Below, one piece after another: positions 1 to 12,605 of a stretch of 55,390 nt of DNA. How positions within the stretch are numbered: the first letter of the stretch is position 1; every line of letters starts with the position of its first letter. The position numbers were made by a program, and so were the translations under genes. This stretch comes from Halocafeteria seosinensis (lineage: Eukaryota; Sar; Bigyra; Bicosoecida): assembly GCA_001687465.1 (NCBI GenBank), contig LVLI01000370.1:1-55390 (forward strand). The letters run 5' to 3'. The notes under the pieces are model-generated. The model searched no databases and was not told where the DNA came from. It worked only from the letters and a program-made list of their open reading frames with translations.

Positions 1-299
1 GTTCCGTAGATTTCGAATAAATCGACCTACCATGGTATCGTCGTGCTCTGTAGCTTCCCATAAAGTAACCATACGATCATCTCCTCCCGTCACCAGTGTC
101 TTGCCATCCGGCAAAAGACAGCATGCTTTTCCCTGTTAAAAAATAAAAATCCGTAGTACGAGTCATGAAAATAGATGCAAAATGACACTAGGTTTGCGTT
201 AACTCTTTAGGACAAGGCATCATTACGTACACCGCCTTCTGGATATGGAAGAAGTTCTGAGCTGAGCTTGTACGTGTTCGAACCACCAGCTGACGCCAT
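1..299 (-). CDS. WD40-repeat protein, N-terminal part (PLAA/Doa1-like?)
   Basis: Partial gene running off the left edge. Exon 1 is complement 231-299 (ATG at 299, 23 codons). The intron is 133-230 (GTACGT donor, TTTTTTAACAG acceptor), and exon 2 is 132 down to 1 in phase 0. The spliced start reads MASAGGSNTYKLSSELL, then CLLPDGKTLVTGGDDRMVTLWE, a canonical WD40 blade ending in the LW dipeptide. The position of the first blade right after a short 'YKLS' start resembles phospholipase A2-activating protein/Doa1, a ubiquitin-binding Cdc48 cofactor, but one blade is too little for a firm name. A second GTAGGT donor lies inside exon 2 just after the blade, so the exon may end before base 1. The gene is divergent from the FHA gene, with about 296 bp between the two starts. 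Confidence 0.7.
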
Positions 300-595
300 G
301 GTTCCCTTGCCAAGACAACCACCCGAATGCTTGTACACTAGCCTACTTTGGCGTATAATGCAGTCTATATACAGTACATGTGTCCATCATCTTCTACATA
401 CATCATCAGCATCGAATTCTCCTCCAACCTAGAAGGAAACTTTGTTTCATTGAAGTTGAGGTATCGGCAAACAATTTGAAACAAAAGTTTGTCGTCGTCA
501 CCTTCCCTTCTAATAAACGGCCAGAGGATCGGTGTTTGAAAATTGGTTGCAAATTGACTGATAATGGCGTGTTATACGTAAGGTAGAGGAGAAAA

Positions 596-1674
596 ATGCC
601 GACCAGTAGTACAGCGAGAGCCACGCCTCTCTCCACCACAAAGAGGAGAGCCCCTGTCGCGCCTGTAACGGGAGCACCGGGCACTATACGCAAGAAACGC
701 GCGGGAGTCTCGGGAACTACTGCTACTAGCACCGGAAACAGACCTTTACAGTCTTCTACAGCAAGTAATAAAGCCACATCGGTGGATAGCCAAACAGCCC
801 CGCCACATGAGGAAGGAAAGCGAAGGAAATTAGGAGAGGATAGTGCAGAACAAGAAAATTGTGGAGGCAATACAGGGGCTGAGAGACCCGCCTCCAAGGA
901 GGATGGAGCGCAAAAACCAAGTATGTCGTTTGGCCGAGTCTTTTCTCCCTCACTTGCTTGAATTTGTGTGGTGTTTGCCGGCAGAAATCGTTCTTTCGGA
1001 CTCAGAGAAAAATATGACCGTGGAGCAATACTTGACGTCCCAGGCGGAAACGCTTCGTCAAGCCGTGCTAGATACAGCGGAGGAGCAGGTGCAAAAACTT
1101 AAAGAAAATTTTGCAGATGAAAAGTCACTTATGCAAGAAGCCATTCAAACACGGATCAACCAGGAGCACGTGGCAGAGAAACAAGGTAGAGAGAGAGTAT
1201 GCAAGATCCATGATCAAGGCTGCAACACTTGCTACTTTTTGTATGTGTTACAGGCGCCAAAGTCCAAATCAGAGTGACTATTCGCATCACTGAAGGACCA
1301 CACCAGGGATTCGAGAAAGAACTAGAGCCAAAGCAAGGCAAGGTAATACCAAAAGTAGGAAGATCCACTGGTAAGCTCTTTGTAAAGCATGGAATTAGTC
1401 TACCTGAGGACGGCGAAGTATCTACGACACATGGCAAAGTAAGAACACTATTAAGTCTATGTCGAATCACTTAATTAGCTAGTTTGCTAGAAAAACGCAG
1501 TTCGAAGCTAAACAAGGTAGCCTCTACTTTCAAGATGTTGGAAGTACCAATGGTACATTGATCAACTCAAAAGAAGTGGATGCGTACGACCCTCAAAAAC
1601 TCTCAGAGGGCGATGTTGTTCAAGTCGGACAGAGCCGCATTGTCATAGAGAGCATTTCCAAATCCACGGAATGA
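596..1674 (+). CDS. FHA-domain protein (294 aa)
   Basis: Four exons: 596-920, 985-1185, 1254-1438, 1501-1674, all joined in frame. The first ~110 residues are low-complexity, basic and Ser/Thr-rich with KKR/KRRK clusters, which suggests nuclear localisation. A helical acidic/basic segment (about 115-175) follows. Residues ~190-290 form a forkhead-associated domain: GRS at the first strand turn, an STTHGKF segment in place of the usual S-R-x-H-A, then FQDVGSTNGTLIN and a final GQSRIVI strand. FHA domains bind phosphothreonine. The usual SRxHA arginine is not obvious, because S-T-T-H occupies that place, so phosphopeptide binding may be altered. A kinase-like or other catalytic domain is absent. 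The partner is unknown; a nuclear signalling or chromatin role is inferred only from the FHA domain and the basic tail. Confidence 0.85.
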
Positions 1675-1929
1675 GATTTCCTTCCAGCGCATAGTAGATT
1701 CCCTTCTCTTTAATACACAAGCAGATGCAGTTGAATACGGTACTCAGAGGTGCCCATATTCGTATACACGTCTCTGTCTTGGGATCGACTAGCTCATAAA
1801 TGCCATACTGTATAAGAATTGCTGCGCTTGCGTTTTGTCCTACTCAACCGTGTAGCGTATGTTTTCTATCATTCTGACGTCATCCTCACCGTGTAACACT
1901 TCAATGATGTTTCAGAGTACAAGGTGAAC

Positions 1930-2773
1930 TGCTGCAAAGAAGTGTTGAAAGTCGGGCTAAAAACTTCTTGACTTCTAGAACAACTGGCGGACGAACTTGT
2001 TACTCACGGTCAAAACTAATATTCGATGCCTTTGACTCAAAGAGGAATGCCTACATAGCTACTAAGGACGTGTGCGTAGACATGGGATCGTTGGTACAGG
2101 TCTATTTGCAGACATGGCTACAATACCTTCGTGGGGATCTCTTGACATGAGCCGGTGCAAGCAAACTACGATTACATGTACGGACCTCGCGTTTCGACAT
2201 GTGTCTAACTTAACATCACTAAAGATGAATGGCTGCATTCATCCAACTATGATAATCTATGCAGCCTTTCCACATCTGCCAAAGTTAAGGTCCCTTAGAA
2301 ATGATGTGTTGCCGAGAGTTCAAGATACCCGATTTTGCTTTTGCCCACTTGCCCAAATTAACGTCATTGGCGATGGAATTTTGCAAGTATTCCCCGATTA
2401 CGGATATGGCGTTTCAACAACTGTCCAACTAGGTGTCACTAAGTATGACCGGTGAGTTTCAAATCACGGAATCTGCATTTAAACACTTATCAATTCGACA
2501 TCGCTGTGTATGAGTGAATGCAATCAGCCAACTATCACAGTTTCTGCCTTTCGTCATTTGTCTAAACTGAAGTCACTGGACATGCACTCCTGCAATCAGT
2601 CAACAATCACAGGATCTGCGGTTTCGCACATGTCCAATATGACGTGGCTCGATATGAGTCGATGCAATCAGCCAACAATTGCAGATTCTGACTTTTGGCA
2701 TTTGTCCAATTTAACTCAACTAACTATTACTGATTCTGCCTTCCATCCCGGCATCAAGATCATTCTTACTTGA
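1930..2773 (+). pseudogene. Decayed leucine-rich-repeat gene
   Basis: Repeated LRR units of about 24 residues are visible in several frames. Examples are SLDMHSCNQSTITGSAV, WLDMSRCNQPTIADSDF and, in another frame at about 2325-2430, FAHLPKLTSLAMEFC followed by ITDMAFQQLSN and then an in-frame TAG. The consensus is (F.HLSNLTSLDMS.CNQ.TITDSA). Frame changes and stops interrupt the array, and splice sites do not repair them. I therefore read it as a pseudogene of a cysteine-containing LRR protein of the kind often seen with F-box or BspA-like families. No F-box was found. The array ends abruptly at the TGA at 2771-2773. Confidence 0.65.
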
Positions 2774-3129
2774 CATGCTGATCGCTGGTTTTTGTTTCTG
2801 GCGGTCGAGTATTACGATATGCCATAAAGCGTACTTACAATACTCCCGAAGAGCTTGAGGCTCCATAGCTTACGGTTATCAATCGAGAAAGCATATTTAC
2901 CCTTGAGCATAGCTCTAATGAACCACACACTTGGGAAATCTACGGCGTTGCCCGTCTACCCTGTGGAGGCGCTCACCCTTTTTGGACTGTCGGTCAAAAC
3001 GCTCTAACCCCAGTGTGGTTGGGAAGCCTACTCGACAAGCCCCCCCCGGGGTACATCATGGAGGATAGCAGTGCATTGTCCGTCGGTCCCCACACCATTC
3101 CTTCTCCAATGGAACTCGCCGCCCTATGT
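2774..3129. other. Gene-free spacer
   Basis: Lies between the LRR pseudogene and the 3' end of the minus-strand HAD gene. Short overlapping frames on both strands show no domain pattern and no splice support. I see nothing further here. Confidence 0.5.
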
Positions 3130-4066
3130 TCAATGTACAGGGGTTTTGCCACGTATCCACTTCCTTGCATCGCCAATATATTGGTTGAAGTTTCTCTCAA
3201 CATATTTCCATATTGACTTCGAATGTACAAGCTCCATATAATCATGGGATAAGCCTTCATATTTTCCCAGAGGTTCCATTTCAGTCGACTGGACAACTAT
3301 TTTAAGAGGGGGAAGCTGGTGTTCTATTCCTGAACCGGTACTTCTAGGGTCCTGGATACTACCATTTCCTTGAGAGATAACTGTTTGGATGTGGTCGCTT
3401 ATCCGGTCGAGATCCCCGATTAGTTTTTTGGCTCTAGCTGTCGGACTTCCATGTCCCTTCGGGACGCCTTCGTCGTGACACAGCATTATCGTCGGGACTC
3501 CGGCTGCAAGGTACGCGAGCATGTCACTTGGTCGGTCCCCAATGCCCAAGATGAACTTTTTCCCCTGTTTCTTCAGCTCGCATACCTCGTGATACTTGAA
3601 GTATGCTCTTGTTTCGTCCCTAGGGTGCATTTCCTTCGCCAAGACCAACGGTGTATCCTCCAGACCGTGCCGTTTAAGCCATCGTTCCGTATGTTTCCGA
3701 GCGAGGCACCAACGCGCACTCAGCACGAGGAAGTCTACTCCGTGCCGTTGCTTAATCTTGTGTAGAGCTGTCACAGCATCCGGGTAAGGAATTCCTACTC
3801 GACCTGATGGAATTGTGTACATGTGAAGGCGGTCCACCCAGCGTCTCCTGCTACCACGAAGCACGTGCATAGAGGGGTCATGGTCGAGACATTCCAATCT
3901 CGGACGCTACAACGTACCACTTGCCTGTGTTTCGGTACAGAAGCGTCTCATCCAAATCCAAGATGACTGTCTCTTTCATGGTCTCTGTGGAGCACCAGCA
4001 TCGTTGTTGAACAGAAGTGCTTCCTCTTCGGAGGAGAGCACCAATTCGACCATACACCACAGTCAT
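3130..4066 (-). CDS. HAD-superfamily hydrolase, probably mitochondrial (288 aa)
   Basis: Two exons: complement 3918-4066 and 3130-3847, joined across a 70-nt GTACGT...TAGCAG intron that removes an in-frame TAG. I chose the ATG at 4066 because the frame further upstream has a stop and no ATG. Motif I is VILDLDETLLY (nucleophile DxD). Motif II is FLVLSAR. The C-terminal acid motif is GIGDRPSDMLAYLAAGV, with GVPTIML after it. The spacing and the G-[FI]-G-[DN]-R-P-[ST]-D motif resemble the LNS2/lipin-type branch of HAD phosphatases, but no lipin N-terminal domain is present, so the substrate is unknown. The first ~30 residues are Arg/Ser-rich without acids (VVYGRIGALLRRGSTSVQQR), which suits a mitochondrial presequence (inference). 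It faces the PRCC gene divergently with ~230 bp between starts. Confidence 0.8.
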
Positions 4067-4299
4067 ACTTAATGATTGGGCATACCAAATGCTAGCTACG
4101 ACTCGTACGATCAAACCATCACTACCACGCTAACAACCATATATTGACGTTTACGATACAATATGATTGAGCTTCATTGAAGTCAAATTGTACATTGTAC
4201 AACAATTGTATTGTAGAGCGCGCACCACATGATTGTTGCTTAGCGTATGTGGGGTTGTGTGGTGAATAACATAGTATTTGGTGTTGGCAGTAGAAAAAA

Positions 4300-5338
4300 A
4301 TGAGTAGCAGCAAGGAGGAGGAGAGTGGGGGCTTTGGCCTGCTGAGTGCAGTGTACGGAAGCTCGTCCGACGAGGAGGAAGACGAGGAGGAGGAGGAGGA
4401 ACATGGACATGTACAGAATGAGCTCGAGTGCACTGATAATGTCGCCGATAGGACAGAACAGGAGGAAGACCAAACGTCCTCGAATGAACAGGGAACTGCT
4501 AGAGCTGTAGGGAAGCGTTCCCAGCAGGAGGATGATGCTGCTATAGAGGGGCCATACAAACGAAGTCGAATATCAGAAGACTCGAGTGCAGGAGCATCTA
4601 CTTCTCATGCGAATACGGTTAGCGCTAGCAGCAGCCACACTGATGCTCAACCCACAGCACCGGTAAGTCTCGACAGAAGTTACACAAACTGCCGGTATTG
4701 TCATTGTCAATATGGGTATGCAGATGATGACACCAGAACAGTATAGAGTTTGGCTTCAAAACTATTGGCAGTATCAAGGGACACCTCCGCCGCCTCATCA
4801 AGGCATGGCTCAACCTCATCCTCAGAGTCTGCAATATGCGCAGACAATGTTCTCGACGCCGCTGCCAGAACCTGACGAGGTTGGTCAAACAACGGCCCAG
4901 CCTACATCCGGCAGTGGCCAGCAACATCGACAGCGGACGGGTACATCTCAGTCGCATAACTTGCCTGTAGCGCCGGAGGTTTGGCGTCATATGGATAAAG
5001 TAACAAAGAAGCAACTGATGGAAGCTCAAAAACAAGGTGAAAATGGACCGTCCCTGACTCAAGTCCACGCCAGTGATGTACAAGGCTCATTTGACCCAAG
5101 ACAATTTTATGAGCAACGACTAAAAAATGAACAGGCCAAACAGACCATTGGGGGCAAGGTGTGGAATCCAGCTGCGGGGTCAGCTCAGCGTATTAGTCAG
5201 GCGTCCAGGACGCAGAAACAGAAGCACCAAATTAACCATTTGGCGGAATTATGGAAGTCTCAAGAGAAGGATATCCAGCACAAGGAAGCATCAAGTAGGA
5301 AGACGAAAGCACAAACATGGGCAAAGTATGGCTGGTAA
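4300..5338 (+). CDS. PRCC: PRCC-like splicing-associated protein (325 aa)
   Basis: Two exons, 4300-4662 and 4724-5338, with a 61-nt intron (GTAAGT...TATGCAG). The N-terminus reads LLSAVYGSSSDEEEDEEEEE, an acidic start like that of animal PRCC. Low-complexity Ser/Gln/Pro-rich sequence follows. The last ~45 residues carry the diagnostic PRCC tail: KQKHQINHLAE, a helix rich in K/E, then TKAQTWAKYGW (compare QTQAKYG[FW] at PRCC C-termini). PRCC is a nuclear protein associated with spliceosomes and, in mammals, with Mad2B. The identification rests mainly on the C-terminal block; the middle is not conserved. The length is shorter than human PRCC (about 490), mainly because the proline-rich central part is reduced. 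Confidence 0.8.
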
Positions 5339-5762
5339 AGAGGAGATGGTGTATGCTTGTAAAAGCGTAAGTACATTCTTTGCTGCTCCGGGCTGTGTAA
5401 TAGACGAGGTATTCTTCTGATACGTATTTGTACATCCAGGTTTCCTCAACCCTTCAACTATTTATTTCTTTTTCCTTTTACTGGACTTCCTTGTGGTGGC
5501 ATTTGTGGAAAGTAACCGTCGTGCCTTCAACTGTTTATGCCTTCGCAAATTCCTAAAGCATCCTTGTGCCTGTTAATAGGAACTCAATCGAACAACTATA
5601 GCGGGTACAGCCCTACGGATAAAAGGGTTTTCTACCCTGCCAGTCGAAAACAATCATGCGCGATTCGAGGACAGCGAGGGAGGCAACGAAGAATTCTGCC
5701 GGTCACTTGATGATGGCCAATAATGAAAGACAGGCGCTTTGACCTCCTTTCCTATGCCGGTA
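5339..5762. other. Convergent 3' spacer
   Basis: Lies between the 3' ends of the PRCC-like gene and the Sec7 gene. It has a T-rich stretch at about 5460-5480 and no credible coding frame. It presumably holds the 3' UTRs of both genes. Confidence 0.5.
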
Positions 5763-8700
5763 TCAGGGCATGCAGCGACAGTCAGTCCCTGTTTTTCGGG
5801 CGGTTGTCTCCTCACCACCATCTCCCTCGGAGCGAGCGTTTGATACACTCTGATGGTGCAATTCGCGAATAGTCTCTTGTATGTTTCGTCTCCACGCTAC
5901 TGTTTCTTCGGCATTGGAGCAGTAGAAATACAAGGGTTTCTTGTAACCGTGCAGCGCAAATGATGTGCGAATTTCCCTCTTTGCAAGAACGGCTGGATTT
6001 TCTTCAAGTGTTATCCCATCCAGCCGAAACACGCCATGTGGATGATACTTAGAGCCCAAAACATTACGAGTACCGTAGACCAACATGTCCGAAAATAGCC
6101 ACATGTTGTATGTCCTCAGTTTGCCTGCTCCTGCCCGACAGGCCTTCACAACGGGGCCTGCATATACAATTCTTCTCGACGAGTTTTGCCGCAATAGTGT
6201 ATGCGTCTCATTCTCGAATTGTGTGACTGTCTTGATGAAGTGCTGAACATCCCACTTGGAAGAGAAGTGCTCTTTGATACTTTGCACAACCTCATGGGAA
6301 GTAGTAATTATCTCGGGAACAACATCGTTGAAGGAAGACTGGCGCGTAGGGGTTTCCTTTTTTTTCCGGCGCAGTTTGAACGTTTTCGTCTTGTGTTCAC
6401 TGACAGCTTCAGGAAATACGCGTGAAATTAAGTTGTTGAGATCTTCAACCGTTGCTCTCGAACTCTTAAGCTTCCTTGGTGGTTTCCAAGATTCCTTATC
6501 TTGAGAACAAATGAGTGTTTCGGCTTCCGAAAATATCCCCAGCAGCTCAACTGTTTGATCAGCCTGTTTTAATAGTACAGCCGAACACAACAAATGATGA
6601 ACTATATCAAGCATTTCCGACACGGTAGTGTAATCTATATGAAAATGAACTCGATTAACAAATGCACCGGTAGCATGCCGCCTGACGGACTCCAAAATAT
6701 CTTTGACCATGTTAATTACAGGCCGCAGGATATCAAAAAATAGCATCAGCACCGATGATACTCCAAAGGTGGACGCTCGGATGCTGGCGTGAATGGAGGA
6801 TTCATTGTCGAGGGGCAAGGAGTGTCCGTTGCTTTGATCCGCAATGTCGTCGACACTTATGACGGCGTCATTGAGCATTTTCCTGAGGAACTTCGTAGCA
6901 CGACCTCGTACAGATGCTGTCAACGGAGTTTCTGCTGCTTCATGGTTTTCTTCTAGTTCATTCTTCAGTGCGAGACCCAACCGTTGCATAGCTGTTCCAT
7001 TGGACTGTAGGAAAGTTGTGATCCCCGAAACTGTATCCTTGGCAAACCCTTTTCCAGCGGGGTCTGAGCGACAGAATACGGACAAACGTTGAAGCGACTC
7101 CAATGAAGAAGCGACAGTGTTCATATCGTGCAAAAGCGAGTCAAAATAGCGTGAACTGATACCGACACTATTAATGAACTGTCCGATCTGCGTGAATGAA
7201 CCCAATGGATCTTCACCATCCTCTGTTGACCGTCCAGAGATCCGAGATGAATCCTCATATGGCTCCAGCACGGCCAATTCATCATTGTCACTATTCACAA
7301 ATGTCTTCCTGTCCGGCTTGATTGGCCTCTCCGAAATATCATGGTAGATCAACGAGACAAACTCCTCAGGTAGCGGTTTTCCATCGTCTGCTTCCTTTAC
7401 CATTGCCTTGAAGCCGTCAAACGTCGGCGGTGGCCCAGCACGCGTAGCAGATGGATTATGGACTAACGTGTTCAGGAAAATAGCAGCGTAAGAGACCACA
7501 TAACATACATCTTTATTAGATGGCCAAAGACGACCCTCACTATCGGTGCGTGAGGCGATACCCTTTGATACTTCGTCCGATTCGGGGAAGAAGCGCCGAT
7601 TCTGCATGTAATAGGCCGAGCCGAAGGCTTCCGAGAACCGATCAATTACCTGTCCTTCCCCACCAAGCTGGAAACCGCCTTCCTCCAGGCAATGCCGCAG
7701 AGCTTCCATAAATGGACGATTCCTTAGATCGAGACCCAGCATCCAAAGCAACCTTCGGGAGCTGGCAGCCTCTTCAAGCTGCTTTTGCGGCACGGTTGAG
7801 TGAGGTAGGGCACCACTGCCTAGGATTTCGCCCATGTCACCCTTGCTCCAACACAAAGAGGTCGACTTAAGGAACTCCACTTGGGAGAAAGCATCTCCAC
7901 CGTATATAGGGCCATCCTCTGTAGCTTGCTTCAGCGCCTTTTTCCCGTTCTCCTTGGCCAGAAGCAAGCAAGGAAGGAACTTCTCTTCAAAGTACGAGTA
8001 TGACGCATAGGACCACAACTGTAACACAAGAGCACGGTCCATTGTTCCAAACAGCCTGTCAACATCTCTATCACTGAATTCATTCTCCGTATCCCGCAAC
8101 ATATCAGATGCGCTATGGGGAGAGGAAGGACGTGTTTGTGCGCTGGTTTGGCGATTGAACATACCAAGAAACCGCGTACTCTTTGATGTTGAGTTCGGAG
8201 CCCCGTCTGCAAAACGAGCCTTTCTTAATTCATTTAGTTCAACGCTCCTCACACGCTGATGCGACCTCGGCGGGGTCCTTGTTTCTGGCTTACGTTCCTG
8301 AGAGCTCGCCCACGACCCCGTAACGTCCGCGTCTTGAGAAATATTCATGAAACCCATTACGTCCCTGTCCGTGTTTGTATGTACATGACTTACTACAGCA
8401 GGGGTTTTCTCATTTGGTGAAGTTCCACTCTCCCAAGATTGAGAAAGCGCGGTATACGACGCCGTTGCCGCAGAATCCATGAGGATCCTCGTCACGACAC
8501 GCAAAAAATGAAGGCCTTCACGTCTAAAGCTAACTGTGTGCTTTTGCTGAAGGTGTGGGATGCTGTCATCACATTCGGTGCTTTCTGATTCCCGCGACCG
8601 CTGCAGAATATCTACCCAGTCCACGCTGCTAAAGCCACTAACCGCAAACGTAATGCTACGTATAATCATAAGCAATGGGCGAGCAAACGGGCCTAGGGTG

Positions 8701-11700
8701 CTCTGAAAAAAAGAAGGAGAATCGGCATCTAAGGAGTTGCTTTGTTTCGGGAGACTGCTTTCTCCAATGAGAGACCTCAACATCGATCGACCAGCATGCA
8801 AGTCAAGCAACGTGTAGAGTCTCAGCAGCTCGTGAGGAACTTCTAGCCAATGCATTAATGTCCTCAGTACTTCAAATTTTCGGTGCGTTACCGCTCGGTT
8901 TGTGCCCTGGCACAACAGCGGTGCCTGTATGAACACTTGGAAGAGCGAACTTAGTTGGGAAGGTAGGACCGACCGAAACGAGTCCCACAAGAGTCTTAAA
9001 CACTCCAAGCACGGTAGAAACAAGCTAGAATCGCAAACAAGCTGGGAATGGCCCAGTGACATTAACGAAGGAATGACAAAACACTTCATACACATTGTTA
9101 GGAAACATGAATGAGCGGTCTCTATCAATGCAGGGAGCCGTTCAAGTAGTTTCTTCAACAGTAGTAGCCCCATTCTCAATGACACCAACATGCTGACACG
9201 CTGTTTCCGGGCCCAGTGAGTATCCGTTCTGAAACTATCTAAATCTCCACCGACAGATGATACGACGGCTCGTGGTGACAGACTACGGCAGATCATCGCA
9301 AAGAAGACTGCTAAATCCCCATGCACTGAAGCTGCTGTGCTGCTGCGTAGATATTTCATCCAGTCGCGACGGGGATGACTTGGGAGAGATTCCGTGTCTG
9401 ATTCAATTTCTTCAACGCCAACATCCGACATAACCCATCCCGAGGAGCAATGCCCGATTTCTTCGCCAAGTGAAGAGACAATGGCATTTATATCCAATGC
9501 GAAGAGTGAAGAGGCCGACGAGTGGGACCAAAAAACAGAACTCAACGCATCACTGCAGGCACTTACATGACGCTCTCCAAAGAACTCGCCATCCATATTA
9601 CGAAATCCACAGTGTTGGATACCATAGACAAAACTCTCAATAAATTTGTAAGCAGCTCTCCACGACGTTACTATAGACCGCCGCGCGTCGGCGACATCCA
9701 ATTCGAGCTGTTTCATAGCGAACGCATTACCTCTGCCTTGTGAACGCTCTGATGCTGACTTCAGAGACCGATACTTTTGCTCACAAAACACTATTGCACC
9801 GAAGTGCAGTCCAATTAGCCGATGCCATGTCAAAGGTGAGAGGCCACGCAGACTATTCGCCCCAAGAAGGAAATCGCACTTGATTACCGCTTCCGAAAAG
9901 GCGCCGATAAACTCATGGATTTCATTCATTATCGTGTGCGAGGCATCGCTGATAGTAGCCACCACATAGTCTATAATAACACGAGCATTCTCCAGAGCAT
10001 ACGGGTTCAATGGTACACTCTCATCTTCAGGAACAAGTCCAAATTCGATTATACTGGTTAGATTGGCGAGGGCTAAATGCAACAATTCTGTCCTTCTTGA
10101 ATACAATGCAGTAAGAAATGGAGTCAGCGCTGCAGCGGCGGGGGATGAGTTCCAACTTCGTTCCCCGTCGAAATCATCGTCAGAGGTGCTTGCAGGATAC
10201 CATCGAGCTGCAGTGAGGTTCTCATACGACGGAGTCTCCATGAACGCTGCAACACCAGTTGAAACCCACTGAATTGCGTTCAAATGTTGAAGCGGATCAG
10301 TCAGTATGAGCAAACTCTTCATGTCTTCCACCTTCCTGAGAGACTCTTGCGGGGGAGACGAGGATTCTGGGCCATCCGGAGTGCCCTCGGTCGCATCGAT
10401 ACCACCACTACTTTCATATATAGAGTGATTAACCGATTCCCCGCTGCTGTCGTCATCGTCTTCTTCGGAAAACGTTGCTTCTGTTCCTGAGGGAATTCGC
10501 TCTGTGTTAATCGTCCCCTCTGCATTTGCATTTGCCTCCCCCTTTTTCCTTCGTGCCACCCAGAATGCAGATACACTTGAGAGCACGTCGATATTTCCAT
10601 TTGCTTCGGACACAGTTGGAGAAGACGAATAGTACTGAGTTCCATCTGGAAGGCGCTCATGCGAGCAGGGCCAAACACGGAAGCTTCTAAGGTGCTCTCC
10701 AGAGTACGAGCCCTCAATCCGGACTTTCTCAGGAGCCGTTGCAGAGTTGCTGCGCTCATGATGGACAATTATAGGTAATAACCACGTAAATGTGTGAGGA
10801 AATGAGCTATCGTGGGACGGGACATCCAAACTGATGTCGGGGAGTTCAGCGGTTCGGATACACTCTGAGTTTGATCGCTGCCTGTCGAGAGCCGAATGTC
10901 GCCCTTGCACCACAGAATCGTCTGTAGAGCGGCATATTTTCGACGATTGTAAGATTTCACAAAGCCCTTGGCGAGAACAACCCAATCGCATATAGCGGAG
11001 ATGGGACGTATTCTTTCGCAGCGCTAGGAAGGACTGGTGTTCATCTCCAGTAGGGAATCCGGCCGAGTGCCCATATAACGTGTTCGACACACATGTCCAC
11101 CCTTGAGGAAGTACTTCCTCTCCTGTGGAGGACCCTTCATTCACGTTTGCTTGCACAACACCAATAGAAGCAAGTACACTCATCCTTTGGGCCGAATTCT
11201 CTTCAAAAGTACCCTCAGCGTCCTCAGAGCCAGCAGTGGCAGATTTCAACGACAATTTGCTGAACGTCCTCGGGAACGAAATATCATCCTCGCGGATCCC
11301 TACCGCCATACTATTGGATCTCTTTTTTGGAAGCTGTTCAGTATCATCGCCCCCAACGTCTGTTGAAACATTATGTAGGAAGGCAGGGCTTGATGCATCA
11401 ATGGTTCCACGCCTCTCTTTCTTTGCCTTGCCCTTCTTAACGTTCTTAGATCGCAAACGGTCCCTGCTACCTGGGTCAACGAGATCACTGTATATCTTCG
11501 ACGCATTTCGCCGATCCCGATTAGGAGAACCGGCTGGATGACACACGGTGATACCCGTGATAGGACTTCCTGGAAGCTTTGTAAAACACAGATAGGCTAC
11601 TTTGTTTACACTTTTTTCGCCGAACAGATTCGCCGAGTGACTTGTAGAAGTCCTTGTAGCACACTGAAATCCAGAAGGAACAAATTCTCCGAAGTCGGAG

Positions 11701-12605
11701 CGAACCACTATTATTCCGGTGATCACTCGTCGCTTGCACGCTAGCGGATGGTCTCTTCGGACACAGAGATAGGTAGCCTTGCCCGTATTACCCTGGGTGC
11801 CATCGTGAAGCCACTTCGTATAGTTTGAGCTAACATACTTGCGCTCATCTATACGAGCTTACCTTGTTCAAATTCGCCGTATACGCTCCAGTAGCACTAA
11901 GGAGGATCTGTATAAGCAAAGAGGAATGGAGTGCACCGGGAGTTAAACGAATGAAATACACGTATCCGTTCAACAAACAGAATCTTACTCTGTCATATCC
12001 ATCTGGCGGATGGTCATTACCGTAGGCTATCTTGATATCCGTTATTGGCCAATGGGGAACAGTATTATCTACAGGGGCGTACACCGGTAACTCCTCCTCT
12101 GCTTCGTCTTCGACACGGTCGGAGTTGTCAGACGTTCTGAGAATCTCACACGTCGCCTCAGCTTCATCCCCAGAGGAAACCGACCGCTTTCGCATGCTCT
12201 TTCGCGTGTTACTTCTAGATCCTGAAGATTCTTTCCTATTTCCCTCTTCAGATGCAGGCCTATCACTGTGAACTTTGCCTTCCTCCTCCTCTTCTTCTCG
12301 GTGGGCCATAGCATTCTCAGCGAGTTGGACTGAATTTTGCTCCTCGTTCGATTTCCGGCTTCTCCTGCAGGAGACGTTACTCTCATTACAGAGCCCACAC
12401 TGAACTGCTTCCGCTTCAATCTGCACAGATAAGGAAAAAAATACTGCCATATATAGGCACCACACAGCAGTAAAATACGTCTCTGGAAACACACTCCACG
12501 CACCTGCGAGAACGCTCCAGCTGCTGAGACATCATTGGTGGCCAGAGTTCGAGCAGCCTCCAGAAGGGTCGATACACTGTCTCGAGCACGCACTAGCGAT
12601 TCCAT
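5763..12605 (-). CDS. MABP-Sec7-PH ARF guanine-nucleotide exchange factor (2202 aa)
   Basis: Four exons: complement 12504-12605, 11989-12420, 11863-11907, 5763-11792, all phase 0. The introns restore a MABP (MVB12-associated beta-prism) domain at about residues 155-281: WPITDIKIAYGND...PPDGYDR, TANLNKGNTGKATYLCVRR, VITGIIVV, then SVNKVAYLCFTK and PITGITVCHPAG. After ~1,200 residues of mixed Ser-rich and helical sequence comes a Sec7 domain (~1500-1690) with the glutamic-finger loop FQLGGEGQVIDRF and motif FLNTLVHNPSAT. A PH domain follows at ~2066-2172, ending in the conserved Trp helix (ETVAWRRNIQETI). Sec7 domains exchange GDP for GTP on ARF GTPases, and MABP and PH domains bind membranes. 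The second Sec7 motif has L-V where the usual motif has D-L (LNTDLHNP). The last exon is 6 kb without an intron, unlike its neighbours. Confidence 0.85.

Noticed and set aside
2994-3296. Minus-strand frame downstream of the HAD gene
   Set aside because: Overlaps the 3' end of HAD in another frame and has no domain or start support.
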